Positions 7,131 through 15,034 of a stretch of DNA of 64,000 nucleotides are shown piece after piece (position 1 is the stretch's first letter; each line of letters opens with the position of its first letter). This stretch comes from Adlercreutzia sp. ZJ176 (GTDB lineage Bacteria; Actinomycetota; Coriobacteriia; Coriobacteriales; Eggerthellaceae). A program made the translations under genes and the position numbers. The notes beneath the pieces are model-generated. The model worked only from the letters and a program-made list of their open reading frames with translations. It was not told the DNA's origin and made no database searches. The stretch is taken from assembly GCF_011038975.1 (NCBI RefSeq), contig NZ_JAAKEC010000016.1, positions 1-64,000 of the forward strand, in the 5' to 3' direction.

Positions 7131-7433
7131 CTAGATGTTCTCGTAATGAGTCCACATGCGAACGACCTTCACGACCCCCTCGTAGGATGCCCCGTTCTCG
7201 ATGACCGGCTCTGCGTGCACCTGGTAGACGAGGCGATGCTGTAAGCTGATTCGGCGGGAGTAGAGTCCGGACAAGTTGCCGACCAGCTGCTCGTATGCGG
7301 GCGGGCTTCGGAAGGGGTCTTCTCGCACCACGTCGATGAGGGCTTTCGCCTTCTTGTCCAGACCGGCGGACTTCAGCTTCTTCGCGTCCTTGGCGGCTTG
7401 CCTCGTGAACTTCACCAGGTACATGGCTACCAT
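7131..7433 (-). CDS. yoeB: YoeB/Txe-family mRNA endonuclease toxin
   Basis: The sequence follows YoeB closely: KDAKKLKSAGLDKKAKALID, DPFRSPPAYEQLVGNLSGLY, SRRISLQHRLVYQV and the C-terminal VVRMWTHYE. The glutamate of the QHRLVYQV area, the arginines and the terminal histidine-tyrosine match the catalytic set of ribosome-dependent mRNA cleavage. Two starts are possible: 7433 (overlapping the yefM stop by 7 bases) or 7424 (MYLVKFTRQ, two bases after it). The second gives the usual length. It is partnered with yefM upstream. Confidence 0.92.
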   Translation of the reverse strand: MVAMYLVKFTRQAAKDAKKLKSAGLDKKAKALIDVVREDPFRSPPAYEQLVGNLSGLYSRRISLQHRLVYQVHAEPVIENGASYEGVVKVVRMWTHYENI

Positions 7434-7678
7434 TCCAGCTGGTCTTCGGAGACGCAGCTGTCAAGGGGCTCTGCCGCGCCAGCTTGCAGGGACTCGGCCA
7501 TTCCCGGGATGCTGTTCAGGTGGAGCGTCTCCTCGATGGCTGCCCACTCGTCCTCTCCGACGAGGACGGCGCCCTTTCCCTTGCTGTTCGTGATGGCGAT
7601 GGGAGCGCAGTTGGCGTTCACCTGGGCGATGGTCTGATAGATGTTCTGGCGTAGCGCCGTTGCGGTTATCGAGGTCAT
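7427..7678 (-). CDS. yefM: YefM-family antitoxin
   Basis: An 83-residue protein with the standard YefM core: TSITATALRQNIYQTIAQVN, PIAITNSKGKGAVLVGEDEWAAIEETLHL. The N-terminal half dimerises and binds the operator, and the acidic tail blocks YoeB. An exact 10-bp inverted repeat, 36 bases upstream of the start, is the likely autoregulatory operator. yoeB follows directly. Confidence 0.92.
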   Translation of the reverse strand: MTSITATALRQNIYQTIAQVNANCAPIAITNSKGKGAVLVGEDEWAAIEETLHLNSIPGMAESLQAGAAEPLDSCVSEDQLEW

Positions 7679-7713
7679 GGCCGCTCCTTTTCGTTTCCGC
7701 TATCTGGCAGTAT

Positions 7714-7735
7714 GACGTACGTATCTACGTACGTC
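7714..7735. promoter_or_regulatory. Perfect inverted repeat, likely YefM operator
   Basis: GACGTACGTA and TACGTACGTC are exact reverse complements separated by two bases (TC). The site lies 36 bases before the yefM start, where YefM/YoeB complexes normally bind to repress their own promoter. Confidence 0.75.
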
Positions 7736-7892
7736 AAGATGCATCGCATAGTTTGCAAGCCTCCAAAGCCTGCGCGGGCGGTGCTTCGGGGGCGCTGCCT
7801 TGGCATATAACCCCTATGCTGCTGCGTCGAGCGCCATAACATCGGGCTTTATTACCCGAACGCATTGCAAGGTACGAGAGAGACATTCTATT

Positions 7893-7942
7893 ACCTATAG
7901 GTTCTAGTCTATGTTACACTGCGCAATAAAGTACCTATAGGT
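7893..7942. promoter_or_regulatory. Two identical palindromic operators upstream of hipB
   Basis: The 10-bp palindrome ACCTATAGGT occurs at 7893-7902 and again at 7933-7942, exactly 40 bp apart, about four helical turns, so both face the same side of DNA. The second overlaps the leader just before the hipB ribosome binding site (AAGGAG). HipB proteins bind such spaced palindromes cooperatively. Confidence 0.8.
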
Positions 7943-7955
7943 AATAAGGAGTGCC

Positions 7956-8219
7956 ATGAGAACGAAGCTTGACGCGCGGTTCGACCAGGCGGCGCGCACG
8001 CAGTGCTACAGCATGGTGGAAGTAGGCCAGGTGCTGCGCTTGCGGCGCCGAGAGCTCGGCTACACCCAGACGGACATCGCCGCCTTTGTCGGTTGCAGCC
8101 AGCGACTCATCAGCGAGATAGAGCGTGGCAAGCCGACGGTTGCTTTTGAGACGGTGCTGCGTATCGCAAATGGCCTCGGCATCGACCTGTGGCTGCAGAT
8201 TAGAGGGAAAGATGAGTAG
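7956..8219 (+). CDS. hipB: HipB-like XRE-family antitoxin/repressor
   Basis: An 87-residue protein with an XRE helix-turn-helix: VGQVLRLRRRELGYTQTDIA, then AFVGCSQRLISEIERGKPTV and ETVLRIANGLGIDLWLQIRG. The 'tQ.dlA...G.s...is.iErGk.....et.lri...LGi.l' pattern is the HipB subgroup. AAGGAG lies ahead of the start. The stop overlaps the start of hipA by 8 bases. Because hipA is broken, this antitoxin appears to be left without a functional partner but may still repress its own promoter. Confidence 0.88.
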   Translation: MRTKLDARFDQAARTQCYSMVEVGQVLRLRRRELGYTQTDIAAFVGCSQRLISEIERGKPTVAFETVLRIANGLGIDLWLQIRGKDE

Positions 8220-8492
8220 CCTGTCTGTTTGGCGCGAGTACCACGGGAATCTCGAGCTCGTCGGGAGCATCGCCTCTCCTTCCGGGAGCATTGAGTTTGC
8301 CTACGACCCTTCTTACGAGGGCCAGCCCATCTCGGTGCTCTTCCTGTGCGCCGCGCGCCCTACTCGGAAGCCGAAACCGCCCGGTTCTTCGAGGCCCTCA
8401 TTCCCGAAGGAACGGCACGACTGGAGTTTGCCCGGATGCTCCATGCGGAAAAGGGGGAGAAAACGCATGGCCATGTGGGAAGTAACAAATAA
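8212..8492 (+). pseudogene. hipA: hipA kinase toxin, frameshifted and truncated
   Basis: ATG 8212 opens a HipA N-terminal domain: SVWREYHGNLELVGSIASPS, GSIEFAYDPSYEGQPISV. After about position 8338 the frame is lost. A one-base deletion explains it, because the alternative frame continues LPVRRAPYSEAETARFFEAL, IPEGTARLEFARMLHAEKGE before stopping at 8492. HipA is normally about 400 residues; only about the first 85 remain, and the kinase core (P-loop, catalytic aspartates) is missing. The toxin is therefore certainly inactive. Confidence 0.85.
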
Positions 8493-8677
8493 TATGCTAA
8501 ATCCCACACGTTTTAAAAGACATCCGCTCGCCCTCCAAATCGGAGGGGCTAGCGCTCGCAACCCCGAAAACTTTACGCCGTGCAAGAATGCGAGAAGGCA
8601 ATCGTTTTGTGTCTGAGTTCGCTCTTGGAGGAGCTGGGGGCGGGTGGGTGCGTTCCTACTGTTCCCTAGATGATGAA

Positions 8678-8697
8678 GGAGCCCCTTGCGGGGCTCC
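8678..8697 (-). terminator. Hairpin after the NYN-LOTUS gene
   Basis: GGAGCCCC, a TTGC loop and GGGGCTCC form a perfect 8-bp GC-rich stem ten bases beyond the minus-strand stop codon. A modest T-rich tail (TTCATCAT) follows in that direction. Confidence 0.65.
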
Positions 8698-8706
8698 GGT
8701 GCTTTG

Positions 8707-10251
8707 CTATTCGGCGAGCTTGACGATGATGCTCTTGCCGATCTTCTCGATGGAGAAGTCGTCGATGCTGCTCACGTACTGGCGCAGCTGCGAGAAGCCG
8801 AGGTCGCGCACCTTGAAGTCCTTGAACTTCGCGCGCACGGACTCGCTGATCTGGGCGAGCTCGATGCCCGTCGCGCCGGACTCGCGCACGAGCTGGCGAA
8901 TGTAGTCCTGCGGCGTCTCGGACGCAGGCGCCGCCTTCTTGCTCGAGCGGCGACGCGACTTGCGCGCGGGCTTCTTGGCGGGAGCGGGGGCTTCGGCCTT
9001 GGCTGCGGCCTCGGGTTCGGCCGCGGGGGCAGGGGCGGGGACAGCTTCGAGCGGCGTGGGCTCAGCTGGCGCAGGCTTGGCTGCAGGTGCTGTCGCCTGC
9101 TCTGTCGTGGACGCCGCTTGTTCCGTCGCATCGGGCGTGGCCTCGGGATTTGTCGCCTTGGCGGCTGCCTTGGCCGAGACGCGGTGGCTGCGGCGGCTGC
9201 GCTTCGGGGCCGCCGGCTTCTCGGCAGGCTTCTCTGCGCCCTTCTCCACGGGTGCGCCAGCAGTCTTCTCGGCGGCCTTGTCCGCAGGCTTCTCAGCGGT
9301 CTTTTCGGCAACCTTATCGGCGTGCGCCTCGGCAGCCTCGACGCCCTCTTTACCAGCGCCTTCGCCCTCCTCGGGCTTCGCCGCCGCAGCAGCAACTTCC
9401 TCAGCTGCCTGGAGCGCGGCCTTGGGGGCTTTCGAAGACCGACGCGGGCGCTTCTCCTCGCGCCGCTCGTCCGCCTTCGCGCCCTTCTCCTCGCGACGCT
9501 CATCGGCCTTCGCGGCCTTCTCCTCGCGCTTGTCCTCGCTGCCCTCGGTGAGCTCGACGGTCACCGAGCTGTGATCCTTCGTGATGCGCACGCGCGTGAA
9601 CTCGCTCAGGAGCTTCGAGAGTAGGTTCGTGCCGTAGCTGCGCACGTCGAAGTCGGGGTAGCGCTTGAGCAGGCGGCTTCCCACCTCACCGAGGCCGGTC
9701 GACTTGCCGTTGTTCTGGTTGTCGGTGATGATGTCGACCACGGCCTGCTCCACCTCGTCCTTCGACATGGCGGGGCCGTTGGCGTTGCCGCTCTTGCCGC
9801 GCCTGTCGATGAGCAGCTCGAGCGTGGTGAACACGTCGCACGCGCGGCGGAAGGGCGTGGGGGTCTTCTTCTCGCCCATGCCGATGACGGTGCGGCCGCT
9901 CTCGCGCAGGCGGCTCGCCAGGCGCGTGAAGTCCGAGTCGCTCGACACGATGCAGAACCCGTCGACCGACTCCGTGTAGAGGATGTCCATGGCGTCGATG
10001 ATCATGGCCGAGTCGGTGGCGTTCTTGCCCTGCGTGTAGCCGAACTGCTGGATGGGCGTGATCGAGTTCTCGAGCAGCGCGTCCTTCCACTTGGCGTGCA
10101 GCGTGAGCGTCCAGTCGCCGTAGATGCGCTTGATGGTGACGGTGCCGTACTTCGACAGCTCGTTGAGGATGGGCTTGATGTAGCGCGCCGACACGTTGTC
10201 GGCGTCGATGAGCAGCGCGAAGCGCTTGTCGGAAGATGTCTTGATTTCCAT
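8707..10251 (-). CDS. NYN domain protein with two LOTUS/OST-HTH domains
   Basis: A 514-residue protein. Residues 8-150 form a NYN (PIN-like) ribonuclease domain: FALLIDADNVSARYIKPILN carries the first aspartates, NATDSAMIIDAMDILY and VSSDSDFTRLASRLRE the others. A first LOTUS/OST-HTH domain covers about 165-240 (EVGSRLLKRYPDFDVRSYGT). It is followed by a low-complexity Ala/Lys/Glu/Pro linker of about 200 residues with repeats such as KADERREEK and EKPAEKPA. A second LOTUS domain ends the protein (ISESVRAKFKDFKVRDLGFS). LOTUS domains bind RNA, often G-rich or structured. The likely role is RNA processing or turnover. It is a single-gene unit with its own terminator. Confidence 0.85.
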   Translation of the reverse strand: MEIKTSSDKRFALLIDADNVSARYIKPILNELSKYGTVTIKRIYGDWTLTLHAKWKDALLENSITPIQQFGYTQGKNATDSAMIIDAMDILYTESVDGFCIVSSDSDFTRLASRLRESGRTVIGMGEKKTPTPFRRACDVFTTLELLIDRRGKSGNANGPAMSKDEVEQAVVDIITDNQNNGKSTGLGEVGSRLLKRYPDFDVRSYGTNLLSKLLSEFTRVRITKDHSSVTVELTEGSEDKREEKAAKADERREEKGAKADERREEKRPRRSSKAPKAALQAAEEVAAAAAKPEEGEGAGKEGVEAAEAHADKVAEKTAEKPADKAAEKTAGAPVEKGAEKPAEKPAAPKRSRRSHRVSAKAAAKATNPEATPDATEQAASTTEQATAPAAKPAPAEPTPLEAVPAPAPAAEPEAAAKAEAPAPAKKPARKSRRRSSKKAAPASETPQDYIRQLVRESGATGIELAQISESVRAKFKDFKVRDLGFSQLRQYVSSIDDFSIEKIGKSIIVKLAE

Positions 10252-10395
10252 AGGGTGCTTTCTCGAGCCGGTCCCCCGGAGGGGATGCGTGCAGATATGT
10301 TTTGCGATGCCCTAGATGATAGCGCGTGACGGGCGCGTTTGGGGCCGCGTTGCGTCGGTTCGGGCAGAAACTTCGGAAATACGCGAAATTTCCCC

Positions 10396-10424
10396 TTGCA
10401 AGGCGAAGGGCGCATCCCTATAAT
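10396..10424 (+). promoter_or_regulatory. Sigma-70-type promoter of tRNA-His
   Basis: TTGCAA (10396-10401), a 17-base spacer and TATAAT (10419-10424) lie 16 bases ahead of the tRNA. Confidence 0.8.
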
Positions 10425-10440
10425 ATTGCCTTGCGCCATG

Positions 10441-10517
10441 GTGGGTGTGGCCTAGTTGGCTAAGGCGCCAGATTGTGGCTCTGGAGATCGTGGGTTCGAG
10501 TCCCATCATCCACCCCA
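10441..10517 (+). tRNA. tRNA-His (GTG)
   Basis: The cloverleaf has acceptor GTGGGTG pairing with CATCCAC, anticodon stem CCAGA/TCTGG around loop TTGTGGC (anticodon GTG), a T-arm with GGTTCGAGTCC and an encoded CCA end. The base before it (10440) is G, opposite C73, supplying the histidine-specific G-1. Part of an adjacent tRNA pair with tRNA-Lys, but each has its own promoter. Confidence 0.96.
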
Positions 10518-10543
10518 GCGCGCGAATTGCTTGAAAAAGGGTC

Positions 10544-10572
10544 TTGCGCAAACGCAGCGCTTGGCCTAAAAT
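10544..10572 (+). promoter_or_regulatory. Promoter of tRNA-Lys
   Basis: TTGCGC (10544-10549), a 17-base spacer and TAAAAT (10567-10572) precede tRNA-Lys by 30 bases. Confidence 0.65.
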
Positions 10573-10602
10573 AGCAAAGCGCTTTGAGCGCAAGCGACTT
10601 TT

Positions 10603-10678
10603 GCACCATTAGCTTAGTTGGTAGAGCAGGGGACTCTTAATCCCAAGGTCGAAGGTTCGAGTCCTTCATGGTGCACCA
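10603..10678 (+). tRNA. tRNA-Lys (CTT)
   Basis: Acceptor GCACCAT pairs with ATGGTGC, the anticodon loop is CTCTTAA (anticodon CTT), the T-loop is GTTCGAGTC and CCA is encoded. A rho-independent terminator follows. Confidence 0.96.
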
Positions 10679-10687
10679 CGAATTTCG

Positions 10688-10713
10688 AAAGCCCCTCGTC
10701 GAGGGGCTTTTTT
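10688..10713 (+). terminator. Rho-independent terminator after tRNA-Lys
   Basis: AAAGCCCCTCG and CGAGGGGCTTT form a strong stem and are followed by TTTTTT. Confidence 0.9.
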
Positions 10714-11153
10714 GCTGCACGGGAACGGCGAGGCGCTGCGGCATGGGGCGGCGGGGCGCTTGCTGCGGCCGGATCCTTCGACTGCGCGCCCTCCGGGCGC
10801 TCCGCTCAGGATGACATGGGGGGATGACGCCGCGGGCGCTCCGCCCGGGATGGCATGCAGGATGACGCAGGGCGATAAGGGCGGGTGCGTTTCTCCGCTT
10901 CTGCGCCCGCCGCACCTGCCGCCCACCTGCCCACGATGCCCTGCGCGTAACGCTTCGGTCACGTACCGCGCAGCATCCCACTGCAACGCCGCCCACCTGC
11001 CCACGATGTCTCGCGCGTAACGCTTCGATCGCGCTTTTCTGAAGAACCCGTGCCTTATGACGCGCAGGGCGGGCGCGGCCGTGCTTTTTCCCTACAATGG
11101 GGGCGAAACACGAATCATAACCAAAGAATCACTTGCCCGAAGGAGGTCCCTGC
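10714..11153. other. Intergenic region made of dispersed and direct repeats
   Basis: No gene is seen in these 440 bases. Positions 10767-10816 hold one arm of the dispersed palindromic repeat also found near 25.3 and 48.6 kb (ggatccttcgact ... gctcaggatgaca). It trails into degenerate GGATGACG/CCCGGGATGGC units. A separate 40-bp direct repeat occurs at 10918-10957 and 10988-11027 with three mismatches (GCCGCCCACCTGCCCACGAT ... GCGTAACGCTTCG), 70 bp apart. Confidence 0.7.
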
Positions 11154-13184
11154 GTGGAAACGCTCACGCTCGGACTGCTGCTGCTTGCCGCCGTCCTCGT
11201 ATCGTCTGTCATCGACCAGATCGTCCCCAAGGTGTCGCTTCCGCTCATCCAGATCGCGCTCGGCGTGGTGGTCGCGCTGTTCGCCTCGGGGAGCATCCAG
11301 ATCGCGCTCGACCCTGAGCTGTTCTTGGTGTTCTTCATCGCGCCTCTGCTCTACGACGAGGCGAAGCATGCCGACAAGGCGCTGCTGTGGCGCGACCGGA
11401 AGCCCATCCTGTCGCTGGCCATCGGGCTCGTGGTCGCCACCACGCTCATCATCGGCTTCGCGGTGAACGCCGTCATCCCCTCGATCGGCCTGGCCGCCGC
11501 CTTCGCGCTCGGCGCTGCGCTCGGCCCGACCGACGCCGTGGCCGTGTCGTCGCTCTCCAAGCAGATCGACATCCCCGAGCGCCAGAAGAGCGTCCTCAAA
11601 GGCGAGCTGCTCCTGAACGACGCCTCGGGCATCGTGTCGTTTCAGTTCGCGCTCGCCGCGGCCATCACAGGCGCGTTCTCGCTCTTCGACGCCACCGCCG
11701 ACTTCCTCGTCGAGTTCTTCGGCGGCCTGGTGGTGGGCATCGTGCTCGGCGCGGTGGGCAACTTCATCGTGCGCAAGGTGCGCGACATCGGCGTGGAGAA
11801 CACCACCTTCCACGTGCTGTTCGAGGTGTTCACGCCGTTCCTCGTGTACCTCATCTCGGGCGCGCTCCACGTGAGCGGCATCATCGCCGTGGTGGTGGCG
11901 GGGCTGGTGAACGTCATCTCGCCGCGCATGATCGGGCCGTCGGTGGCGCGCATGAACATCGTGTCGTCGAGCGTGTGGCGCGTGCTCACCTTCGCGCTCA
12001 ACGGCGTCGTGTTCGTGCTCTTGGGCACGCAGCTGCCCAACGCCATGCGCCACACCTGGGACGACGTGTCCATCGGCAACGGCATGCTCGTCGGCTACAT
12101 CATCGGGCTCACGTTCGTCCTTCTGGCCGTGCGCTTCGCGTGGTGCCTGGCCATGGAGTTCGCCTTCGTGCGGAGGGTGGGGAAGCGCCCCTTCGGGCGT
12201 GCCGACGCGAAGAGCGCGCTCATCACCACGCTGTGCGGCGCGAAGGGGACCATCACGCTGTCGATCCTGTTCACCATCCCGGTGTTCATCGCGCCCGGCG
12301 TCCGCTTCCCGCAGCGCGACCTCATCATCTTTCTGGCCTGCGGCGTCATCGTGTGCACGCTTCTGCTCGCCACGTTCGTGGTGCCGCTTCTGGCGCCGAA
12401 GCGCGACGCGAAGAAGGCCGAGCTCGACGCGAAGATGCGCGAGGTGGAGTGCAACCTGGAGATCATGCGCAGCGTGATCGAAGAGCTCACCACGCGGCAG
12501 ACGCCGCAGAACCGCTTGGAGACGCAGGCGGTCATCCGCTCGTACAACGACCGGCTCGAGCGCATCAAGGAGATCAACGACATCGAGGGCGAGCCGAACG
12601 TGAAGCTGCGCATCGAGGCGCTGCATTGGGAGCGCGAGCGCACGCTTGAGCTGATCGAGCAGAAGGGCGTGTCGGGCATGGTGGGATACGGCTACCTCGC
12701 GCGCCTCGAGCAGGTCGAGCAGCTGCTCGAGCACCATGCGGGCCGCCTGTCGCCCAAGCACCTGTGGATCCGCGTACGCGCCATCATGCGCCGCGGCCTG
12801 CACAGCCTGCTGATCGAGCTGCCCACGAACTCCGACATGAGCCTGCGCGCCGAGGAGCAGCGCAAGCTGCAGGTTGAGACGGCGACGTACGCGATCGCGC
12901 GCTTGGAGGAGAAGGTGGCGTCGACCGAGGTGCCCACCGAGGATGCCGCCGCGCTGCTGCTCGAGTACCAGGGCAACAAGCGCAAGCTCCTGAACGCCAC
13001 GCCGAGCGTGTCGACGGTCATCAAGACGGTCGACCGCACCGACGACATCCGCCGCTACGCCCTGCAGCTCGAGCTCGAGCAGATCCAGACGATGTACGAG
13101 GAGGAGCGCCTGAGCCGCGCCGCCGCCAAGCGCATGCGCGAGAACGTCCACCTCATGCAGCTGGACCTGGACAACCACGTGTAG
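11154..13184 (+). CDS. CPA1-family Na+/H+ antiporter (NhaP-like)
   Basis: A protein of about 676 residues. The N-terminal 420 residues form roughly 12 membrane helices and carry CPA1 motifs: FIAPLLYDEAKHAD, then FALGAALGPTDAVAVSSL and KGELLLNDASGIVSFQFALA, where the Asp residues serve cation exchange. KSALITTLCGAKGTITLSIL marks a late helix. The C-terminal 250 residues are soluble, highly charged and helical (cytoplasmic regulatory domain). GTG 11154 is chosen because AAGGAGG lies eight bases upstream. It would exchange cytoplasmic Na+ or K+ for protons. It stands alone, without neighbours in the same operon. Confidence 0.88.
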   Translation: METLTLGLLLLAAVLVSSVIDQIVPKVSLPLIQIALGVVVALFASGSIQIALDPELFLVFFIAPLLYDEAKHADKALLWRDRKPILSLAIGLVVATTLIIGFAVNAVIPSIGLAAAFALGAALGPTDAVAVSSLSKQIDIPERQKSVLKGELLLNDASGIVSFQFALAAAITGAFSLFDATADFLVEFFGGLVVGIVLGAVGNFIVRKVRDIGVENTTFHVLFEVFTPFLVYLISGALHVSGIIAVVVAGLVNVISPRMIGPSVARMNIVSSSVWRVLTFALNGVVFVLLGTQLPNAMRHTWDDVSIGNGMLVGYIIGLTFVLLAVRFAWCLAMEFAFVRRVGKRPFGRADAKSALITTLCGAKGTITLSILFTIPVFIAPGVRFPQRDLIIFLACGVIVCTLLLATFVVPLLAPKRDAKKAELDAKMREVECNLEIMRSVIEELTTRQTPQNRLETQAVIRSYNDRLERIKEINDIEGEPNVKLRIEALHWERERTLELIEQKGVSGMVGYGYLARLEQVEQLLEHHAGRLSPKHLWIRVRAIMRRGLHSLLIELPTNSDMSLRAEEQRKLQVETATYAIARLEEKVASTEVPTEDAAALLLEYQGNKRKLLNATPSVSTVIKTVDRTDDIRRYALQLELEQIQTMYEEERLSRAAAKRMRENVHLMQLDLDNHV

Positions 13185-13318
13185 GGGGAGCGGGAGCCGC
13201 AGGCGGCGTGCGGGCGCGGGCGCGGCGCGGGATTGCGGGCGCGCGCGAGCCACGTGCGGCTCCCGCGCGCGAGCAGTCGTCGCCCGCACGCGGCTTGGCC
13301 GGCCCGCAGGCGGGCGCC

Positions 13319-13807
13319 TTATACGCGGGCGCGCACGAGCTCGATGGCCTCCTTGCCGCTCAGGTGCTCGATGGCGAGGCGGATCATGCAGGTGCGGTCG
13401 AAGAGCTTGTCGGCCTCGGCCTGGCGGCCCTCCTCGTCATCGGGCGTGTAGCGCGCCGCCAGCAGGTCGAGCGCGCGCCGCTTCTCCGCGGGGTTCTCGA
13501 TGATGCGCGCCCGCCCGAAGGCGATCACGCTGCGGAAGTACGTGGTGTACTCCTCTTCCACCACCTCGTCTTGGTCGATCACGCAGAACGACGCCTTGTC
13601 GCTGCGTGCGAGGGCGTCGATCTTGTGCCCGGCGAGCGCGCTGTGGAAGTAGAGGCTCTCGCCGTCGAACACGTAGCTGAGCGGCACCGTGTAGGGGTAG
13701 CCTTCGTCGCCGGTGAGCGCCAGGACCCCGGAGGTTCCCCGTGCGAGGACCTCAGCGCACTCCTCGTGCGACAGCATCTGTTTCTTGCGTCTCATCTCGC
13801 GGAACAT
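13319..13807 (-). CDS. Pyridoxamine 5'-phosphate oxidase-like FMN split-barrel protein (NimA-type)
   Basis: A 162-residue protein starting MFREMRRKKQMLSHEECAEV, the conserved opening of the NimA/PPOX-like family. GVLALTGDEGYPYTVPLSYV and YFHSALAGHKIDALARSDKA follow, corresponding to the flavin- or haem-binding split barrel. Relatives reduce nitroimidazoles or use FMN/F420 as cofactor; the physiological substrate here is unknown. The ATG is preceded by a GGAG-like site (GAAAGGAG). It converges with the antiporter gene, with GC-rich inverted repeats in between. Confidence 0.82.
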   Translation of the reverse strand: MFREMRRKKQMLSHEECAEVLARGTSGVLALTGDEGYPYTVPLSYVFDGESLYFHSALAGHKIDALARSDKASFCVIDQDEVVEEEYTTYFRSVIAFGRARIIENPAEKRRALDLLAARYTPDDEEGRQAEADKLFDRTCMIRLAIEHLSGKEAIELVRARV

Positions 13808-13943
13808 GGCTTGCGTCTCCTTTCGGAAGGGCTTTGCGCGATTCCTTCGTCATGCGCTGTTTTGTCATGCGCCATTGTAGGGCATGGGCCCCGCCCTTGT
13901 CATTCGGCGCCCTCCTTCGCGCGTGATCGGGCGGCGCGGGGCG

Positions 13944-14705
13944 CTACAGGCAGAGCTCGCCGGCCAAATCGGCGATCACCTTGCAGAAGAAGAGCGCCAT
14001 CACCACGAGCATGACGGGCCGCGCGATGGCCGAGCCCTTGCCCGAGAACGCGCCCGCCCCCAGGTAGTTGCCCGCGATGTTGAACGCGCCCGCCGCCAGG
14101 CCCAGGGGCAGGACCACCACGCCGTTCACCAGGAACACCGCGAGCGCGGCGAGGTTGGTGGACAGGTTGATGGCCTTGGTGGTCCCCGCGGCGGTGCGCA
14201 CGTCCTGGCGCGCGAGCGCCGTGAGCGCGAGCATGAGCAGCGTGCCCGTGCCCGGGCCGTAGAAGCCGTCGTAGAATCCCACGCCAAGCGCGATCGCCGC
14301 GGTGACGCAGAGCGCGCGGCGGCGTGGGATGGCGGTGCGCGCGAAGGAGTCGAGGTCCTTGGTGCGCAGGACGAACGCCGCCATGGCGGGCAGAGCCACG
14401 AGCATGACCACCTTGAGCGCCGTGTCGCTCGCGAGCAGCGCGGCGTTGCTGCCCGCGCATGAGCCGACGAGCGCGCAGGGCACGGCGGCCAGCACGAAGG
14501 CACGCACCATGTAGCCGGCGCGCGCGTAGCGGATGGTCGCGATGAGCGTGCCGAGCGAGCTCGAGAGCTTGTTCGTGCCGAGGGACGCGTGCATGGGCAG
14601 CCCCGCGAGCACGAACGCGGGAAGCGATATGAGCCCGCCGCCTCCGGCGATGGCGTCAACGAAGCCCGCAACGAATGCGAGCGGGCAGATGATCAGGTAT
14701 TCCAC
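13944..14705 (-). CDS. TauE/SafE (TSUP) family exporter
   Basis: A 253-residue polytopic membrane protein of the sulfite/organosulfonate exporter family. VAGFVDAIAGGGGLISLPAF is the first half of the TSUP signature. SLGTNKLSSSLGTLIATIRY and the internally repeated GVGFYDGFYGPGTGTLLMLA match the family duplication. About eight membrane segments are evident. GTG 14705 is chosen because codons further upstream translate the neighbouring tRNA and are not protein-like. Transported substrate is unknown; family members move sulfite, sulfoacetate or other C1/C2 acids. Confidence 0.85.
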   Translation of the reverse strand: MEYLIICPLAFVAGFVDAIAGGGGLISLPAFVLAGLPMHASLGTNKLSSSLGTLIATIRYARAGYMVRAFVLAAVPCALVGSCAGSNAALLASDTALKVVMLVALPAMAAFVLRTKDLDSFARTAIPRRRALCVTAAIALGVGFYDGFYGPGTGTLLMLALTALARQDVRTAAGTTKAINLSTNLAALAVFLVNGVVVLPLGLAAGAFNIAGNYLGAGAFSGKGSAIARPVMLVVMALFFCKVIADLAGELCL

Positions 14706-14809
14706 AGCCTCGTCTTTCACGCGCGGATGAGGGGCGCACAGGCTCCGCAGGGGGTGTGCGGCGCCAGAGACAGGCGTACCCTCGCATGAGGGTACGGTCA
14801 GCGTCGAAG

Positions 14810-14884
14810 TGGTGGGCCCGGCCGGATTCGAACCGACAACCAAAGGATTATGAGTCCCCTGCTCCACCGTTGAGCTACAGGCCC
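14810..14884 (-). tRNA. tRNA with CAT anticodon (elongator Met or Ile2)
   Basis: The minus strand folds with acceptor GGGCCTG against CGGGCCC, anticodon stem GGGGA/TCC region around loop CTCATAA (anticodon CAT), T-arm GTCGGTTCGAATCCGGC and encoded CCA. It is not the initiator, as the D-arm and acceptor lack initiator features. Met versus lysidine-modified Ile2 cannot be decided by eye. Confidence 0.93.
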
Positions 14885-15034
14885 GCTTGCGCGTTGGCTA
14901 TTTTAACCCATTTCGGCGAAAGCGCCAGGTGATTCTCGGCACGCTCACATATCGCGTTGGCCAGAGGCGCAGCCCGAAGTGGTCGCAGGGCGTGGGCAAG
15001 GGCAGGGGCGAGCGCGGCAGGCTGCGATGCGGGT

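Noticed and set aside
8531-8548. CCCTCC/GGAGGG hairpin downstream of the hipA remnant as a terminator
   Set aside because: Short stem without a T-tract; not enough support.
8772-9574. Long overlapping frames opposite and inside the NYN-LOTUS gene
   Set aside because: They are Arg- or Ala-rich shadows of the repetitive linker in other frames.
10737-11153. CRISPR-like array in the repeat-rich gap
   Set aside because: Only two 40-bp copies with unequal context and no regular spacers; no cas genes.
11115-13289. 724-codon minus-strand frame over the antiporter
   Set aside because: It is a His/Arg/Asp-rich shadow with no domain; the plus-strand antiporter has clear motifs and a ribosome binding site.
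14706-14867. N-terminal extension of the TauE/SafE protein
   Set aside because: These codons translate the neighbouring tRNA gene; the family start is at 14705.
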